Shown one piece after another: positions 60,585 to 64,000 of a stretch of DNA of 64,000 nt. The stretch is taken from NCBI GenBank assembly GCA_020425085.1, contig JAGQRW010000004.1:62001-126000 (forward strand), read 5' to 3'. Under the pieces are notes generated by a model. It was not told the origin of the DNA. It saw nothing but the letters and a program-made list of their open reading frames with translations, and did not search any database. A program made the translations under genes and the position numbers. Position 1 is the first letter of the stretch. Each line of letters begins with the position of its first letter. Source of the stretch: Paracoccaceae bacterium (GTDB lineage Bacteria; Pseudomonadota; Alphaproteobacteria; Rhodobacterales; Rhodobacteraceae).

Positions 60585-61784
60585 ATGATTCTTCGCCCGA
60601 TCAAGTGGGTTGGGGCGCACTTGTCCAGGCTTCGCAGCTTTGGCGCTGTCTCTCGCCTGCTTCCGCATCTGCCGATTGCCGCGATCGTCTTTCTTGCCGG
60701 GGCGCTGGTTTTGCAGCGATCCTTCGGAAGCGCCCCGCAGAACTATGAACCCGGCCGGCTGATTGCCGATGTCAGTCTTCGACCGGGGCTGCTGCCACCC
60801 CTGCTGATCGGCGCGGGACTCCTCACCAACGCGTTCGGCCTGCTGTTCCGGTCGCGGATTGCATGGCTGATGGCGGCGATCTTCCTGCTATGCGGGTTGG
60901 CCAACGTCTACTTTCTTGCCGAAATCGACGGTGTGTCGAATTCGATACTGCTGGTCGGCCTTGTTCTGCTGTTCCTGTTCCGGCGATCTTTCGATCGCAC
61001 CAGCCTTGCGGCGGGAACGCTTTTCGCGCTGGCGTCGATGGTTCTGGCGCTGGCCTATTCCACGTTCGGGGCTTTCTACCTGGAGGCCGATTTCAAACCG
61101 CAGATTGCCGATCTGATTACGGCACTCTATTATTCCGTCGTCACGATGAGCACGGTCGGATATGGCGACTTCACCCCGCAAACCGCCGAGGCAAAGCTGT
61201 TCACGATTTCCATCATCGTGGTCGGTATCGTCATCTTCGCAACCTCCCTGTCCGTGGTGTTTGGCCCCCTGGCAAGCTCAAGCCTCAACAAGATCATTCA
61301 ACGAAAGCGCAAGACAATGAAACGCGAAAACCACTATGTCGTGATTGGCGACACACCGCTGGCCATCAACGTCTGGCGTGAAATGACGCAGCGCAATCGC
61401 CCTGTCACGCGGATCGTCCGGCGCCCACTGTCCGAAACCGAAAGCGCAACAACCGATGTCGTGGTCGGCGACCCCAGCAATGTCGATATTCTGCGCGAAG
61501 CCGGCGCCGACAAGGCCGAGGCGGTGCTTGCCATGCTGGATGACGATGGAGAAAACGCCTTTGTCATCCTTGCACTCAGGGAACTTGGCGGATCGGCCAG
61601 TAGCATCGCAGCGATCAACGATGCCGCCAATGAGCGCCGGATCATGCTGGTTCAGCCGGACATGACCATCGCGCCGCAGGTCGTTGGTGGCGAGCTTCTG
61701 GCGATGGTGCTGGCCGGTGAGACGGTGAATTCGGATTTCGTACTGAAGCGGGTACTGCGCCGCCGCATACCAAAGGACATGTAG
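60585..61784 (+). CDS. Potassium channel family protein with RCK/TrkA-N domain
   Basis: A 399-aa protein. Membrane helices extend to about residue 160, followed by a pore with selectivity filter T190-V-G-Y-G-D195 (STVGYGDFTPQT). The cytoplasmic RCK-type domain starts with HYVVIGDTPLAINVWREM and includes DVVVGDPSNVDILREAGADKAEAVLAMLDDDGENAFVIL. The layout resembles E. coli Kch. An AAGGAG site lies 12 bases before the ATG. It follows cyoD by 74 bp, so it may share the cyo transcript. It would conduct K+ and affect membrane potential. Confidence 0.87.
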   Translation: MILRPIKWVGAHLSRLRSFGAVSRLLPHLPIAAIVFLAGALVLQRSFGSAPQNYEPGRLIADVSLRPGLLPPLLIGAGLLTNAFGLLFRSRIAWLMAAIFLLCGLANVYFLAEIDGVSNSILLVGLVLLFLFRRSFDRTSLAAGTLFALASMVLALAYSTFGAFYLEADFKPQIADLITALYYSVVTMSTVGYGDFTPQTAEAKLFTISIIVVGIVIFATSLSVVFGPLASSSLNKIIQRKRKTMKRENHYVVIGDTPLAINVWREMTQRNRPVTRIVRRPLSETESATTDVVVGDPSNVDILREAGADKAEAVLAMLDDDGENAFVILALRELGGSASSIAAINDAANERRIMLVQPDMTIAPQVVGGELLAMVLAGETVNSDFVLKRVLRRRIPKDM

Positions 61785-61981
61785 GCAGCCTAAATTCCGG
61801 CAGCGGTACTTCTGTGCCTCAGGTTTGGGTTTGGGTATGCCCGTCATGCGTTTGCAACGCACTCGGGTTGGAACGGCAAACGTCAGACTTTGGTTCAGAA
61901 AGTCGAAACGATCTGAAAACGCCTTTTGGGTGACGGATGCCGTGTGCCATCATACAGTCCTGGCCTGACATTCGGGCGCGC

Positions 61982-63760
61982 TCAGCCGGTTTTATCCGGC
62001 GCATTGGATGTCATGCCCAGCAGCCGACGATAATCGGCTGAAAGCTCGGCATCGGAAATCACGAACTGGCGGCCATCGCTATCTGGCGTATCGACAACGA
62101 TCACTTCGGCCCCTTCTTGCGTTGCGCGTGCCAATGCGCTGGCCATGTCTTCGTGCGGGTCCGCGGCTGCATAGAGGCACAGTCGGGCGCCGGGAACCGC
62201 CGCCTTGCCCGCCTCGTCCGGAACACCAAGCAGCCGTTGCTCACCACCCAGCGTGATGACGGTGCCGTCGATACCGCTTGCCGCCGTGGTCCTGATGGCC
62301 GGCACGGAAACCATCACATCCGCAACCGTGCGCGCGGGCAACAAACTTGACGGATAGCTTTCCGGCAGGTTGCGACCGCGCCGCAGAAGCTTGAGGTTAT
62401 AGATGCTCGGCTTGCAGATCGCCTGACGCACCAGCCAGGCAACGCTGGTGCCGAGCATGACGGGAACAACAACGGCGCTGTCGCCCGACATCTCGGTCAG
62501 CATCACGATCGAGGCGAAGAACGCGCCGGTCGTGGCGCCCGCCATCGCCGCCATTCCGACCAGCGCAAAAATCGGAACCCGCACCCCGAGACCGGGGAAC
62601 ATTGCCTCGATAAGCAGTCCGACACCGGCGCCAAGGCACCCGCCCATCACCAGCGATGGTGAAAAGATTCCACCCGAACCACCAAATCCGATGGTCATGC
62701 AGGTGGCCGTCAGTTTCAGCGCGGCGAGTGTCAGCAAAAGCAGCGGATCAGAAAGTGCGCCGTTGAGGATATCCATGATCGTGGCATAGCCCACACCTTC
62801 GACATAATAGTGGCCGGTCCTTGCCTGAACAGCGAACAGAAGCCCCCCCACCACCGCCATGCCAAGCGCATTGCGGATATATTCGTTTAGGGGGATCCGC
62901 TCGATCAGGTCTTCGGCCCAGTAGACACCCCGGATGAACAGGATCGAAAACAGGCCGACGATGACACCAAGGGTTGCAAAGGCCAGAAAAACATAGACCG
63001 GTTCGTTCACATAGTCCGGCCATTGGAGCGAAGGCACGTTGAAACTCGGCTGCGGCCCCATCAGCAGCCTGCCGACGAAACTTGCCGCGACAACAGCCAG
63101 AGCCACCAGCCCGATCGAGCGCGCATTGAGCCGAAGCAGAAAAAGCTCTACCGCGAACAGCACACCCCCCAAAGGGGCGTTGAAGGTGGCAGCAATGCCC
63201 GCGCCGGCACCGGCTGCCAATAATATGGTCCGGTCGCCCCGGCCAACCCCAAGAATGCCACCCACGAGCGATCCGAATGCGGACCCGATCTGCACGATCG
63301 GCCCCTCGCGCCCGGCCGAGCCGCCCGAGCCGATGGTGATGGACGACGCCAGCGCCTTCACCAGCACGACGATCGGCCTGATGTGTGCGCCCTTGTAATA
63401 GATCGCATCCAGCACCTCTGGAACGCCATGCCCCTTGGCCTCGGGCGCAAAGTTGCGCACCATCCAGGTCACGGCCAGCGCCGCCACCGGCAGCGCGACC
63501 AGAGGAAGCCAGACAGGGCTGGTCGCATCCGTGTGCACATTCGCATCATAAGTGCCCGACACAGACTGGCGAAAAGACAGGTTGTGGAAAAAACCAATCA
63601 GGATCCGAAAGATGAAGGCACCGAATCCGCCCACGATTCCCACCAGGATAGCCACAAGGGCCAGCCAGTGCAGGGCCGGGCGTCTGGTATCCGGTGCCAT
63701 GGCGGGTTGGCGCGCGGTTTCGGGAAGATCAGACAGTTCGGACACTCCGTCGAAGTTCAC
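61982..63760 (-). CDS. CLC family chloride channel/antiporter with CBS-like C-terminal part
   Basis: A 592-aa membrane protein with about 12 helices. The anion-path motifs are GSGGSAGREGP with gating Glu152 (150-154), GFGGSGGIFSPSLVMG (the G-x-F-x-P motif) and an S-E-containing helix start. In LFAVELFLL (201-209) Glu205 matches Glu202 of E. coli ClcA, while the position of its internal proton Glu203 is Leu206. The C-terminal part (about 460-590) resembles a CBS pair. The GTG start is uncertain, as no ribosome site is visible. It follows the efflux gene by 21 bp. Confidence 0.88.
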   Translation of the reverse strand: MNFDGVSELSDLPETARQPAMAPDTRRPALHWLALVAILVGIVGGFGAFIFRILIGFFHNLSFRQSVSGTYDANVHTDATSPVWLPLVALPVAALAVTWMVRNFAPEAKGHGVPEVLDAIYYKGAHIRPIVVLVKALASSITIGSGGSAGREGPIVQIGSAFGSLVGGILGVGRGDRTILLAAGAGAGIAATFNAPLGGVLFAVELFLLRLNARSIGLVALAVVAASFVGRLLMGPQPSFNVPSLQWPDYVNEPVYVFLAFATLGVIVGLFSILFIRGVYWAEDLIERIPLNEYIRNALGMAVVGGLLFAVQARTGHYYVEGVGYATIMDILNGALSDPLLLLTLAALKLTATCMTIGFGGSGGIFSPSLVMGGCLGAGVGLLIEAMFPGLGVRVPIFALVGMAAMAGATTGAFFASIVMLTEMSGDSAVVVPVMLGTSVAWLVRQAICKPSIYNLKLLRRGRNLPESYPSSLLPARTVADVMVSVPAIRTTAASGIDGTVITLGGEQRLLGVPDEAGKAAVPGARLCLYAAADPHEDMASALARATQEGAEVIVVDTPDSDGRQFVISDAELSADYRRLLGMTSNAPDKTG

Positions 63761-63781
63761 ATTCGTTGCGATACACAGCGT

Positions 63782-64000
63782 TCAACGTTCGACCGCCCAA
63801 CCGCTTCCTGAAGCGACCTGAAGCGACAGCCAGTTCGAGGCCGCCTGCTGAAGCGCCCCGGCAAGCGCCATGCGCGATTGCGTGACGCTCTGGGTTGCGT
63901 TGATGAAATCGGTCAGGGGCGATGCCCCCTGTTCATAGGCGGACTTTGTCAGTTCAAGCACGCGCCGATTGGAATCGACCACGGCGCGCAGTCGTGCAAC
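63782..64000 (-). CDS. Outer-membrane efflux protein (TolC family), C-terminal end
   Basis: Only the last 72 codons are in the window; the gene continues off the right edge. The peptide RLRAVVDSNRRVLELTKSAY, then EQGASPLTDFINATQSVTQSRMALAGALQQAASNWLSLQ, has the pattern of TolC-family proteins near their last coiled coil: aromatic Y-x-x-G, S/A-L-T-D and a heptad helix. It probably works with an inner-membrane pump encoded upstream, outside the window. Confidence 0.72.
   Translation of the reverse strand, partial: VARLRAVVDSNRRVLELTKSAYEQGASPLTDFINATQSVTQSRMALAGALQQAASNWLSLQVASGSGWAVER

Noticed and set aside
61819-62004. 61-aa minus frame after the K+ channel
   Set aside because: No start signal or motif; overlaps the 3' end of the CLC gene. 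The 197-bp gap holds nothing I can name.
1-64000. CRISPR arrays, rRNA operons, complete insertion sequences
   Set aside because: No regularly spaced direct repeats, rRNA stretches or intact transposase frames with terminal inverted repeats were seen.

Overview
The window is GC-rich alphaproteobacterial chromosome, most likely from the Rhodobacteraceae (order Rhodobacterales). Several blocks support this: bamE / DUF177-rpmF-plsX-fabH-ihfA-merR-tRNA-Pro; argS-SPOR-nagZ-scpA-scpB next to dgt and erpA; a single-cysteine DksA near a PIN-domain/RlmI-type methyltransferase pair; four-subunit sarcosine oxidase; and DUF2927 and DUF6778 lipoproteins. Almost all of it is dense housekeeping or catabolic sequence with genes overlapping by 1-8 nt. 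I saw no CRISPR array, rRNA or intact insertion sequence.

Layout. 1-8.5 kb (minus): start of an nnrS gene at the edge, then a leucine/isovalerate operon, transcribed as liuA-liuB-nitronate monooxygenase-liuD-GST-liuE-liuC, with a promoter and palindromic operator in front of liuA. 8.5-17 kb: DegT aminotransferase, MmgE/PrpD protein, phosphoglycolate phosphatase, glmU-glmS-AlkD-like operon, moaA. 17-23 kb: olsB, msrB, bamE, then the lipid/ribosome block ending in tRNA-Pro(GGG). 23-33 kb: dcd, a new 35-aa gene, scpB, scpA, nagZ, SPOR, argS, an acyltransferase/methyltransferase-like insertion, dgt, erpA. 33-37 kb: cytochrome c, degenerate SDR, exonuclease III, flavin monooxygenase, dksA. 37-42 kb: a MoxR ATPase / DUF2927 lipoprotein / 56-aa membrane protein / VWA (CoxE-like) / 115-aa membrane protein / DedA cluster that looks like one uncharacterised envelope system. 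42-45 kb: M48 protease, PIN protein, rRNA methyltransferase, lipoprotein. 45-51 kb: soxBDAG. 51-55.7 kb: ccmI-ruvX-DUF1289, a broken dioxygenase gene, TauE transporter, dusA.

55.7-64 kb appears to be one end of an old integrative element lodged in the 5' end of dusA. The first dozen dusA codons are about 78% A+T, unlike the rest of the gene; three TGTTGTAA repeats follow; and a truncated tyrosine-integrase N-terminus points away from dusA. Beyond lie cyoABCD (quinol oxidase), a K+ channel, a CLC anion transporter and an outer-membrane efflux protein, a set consistent with a respiration and ion-balance cargo.

A short conserved intergenic box (TCATTGTTCC, 1-5 nt, AAATACTC), in two cases followed by two small hairpins, occurs five times with a sixth partial copy. 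No annotated feature explains it.
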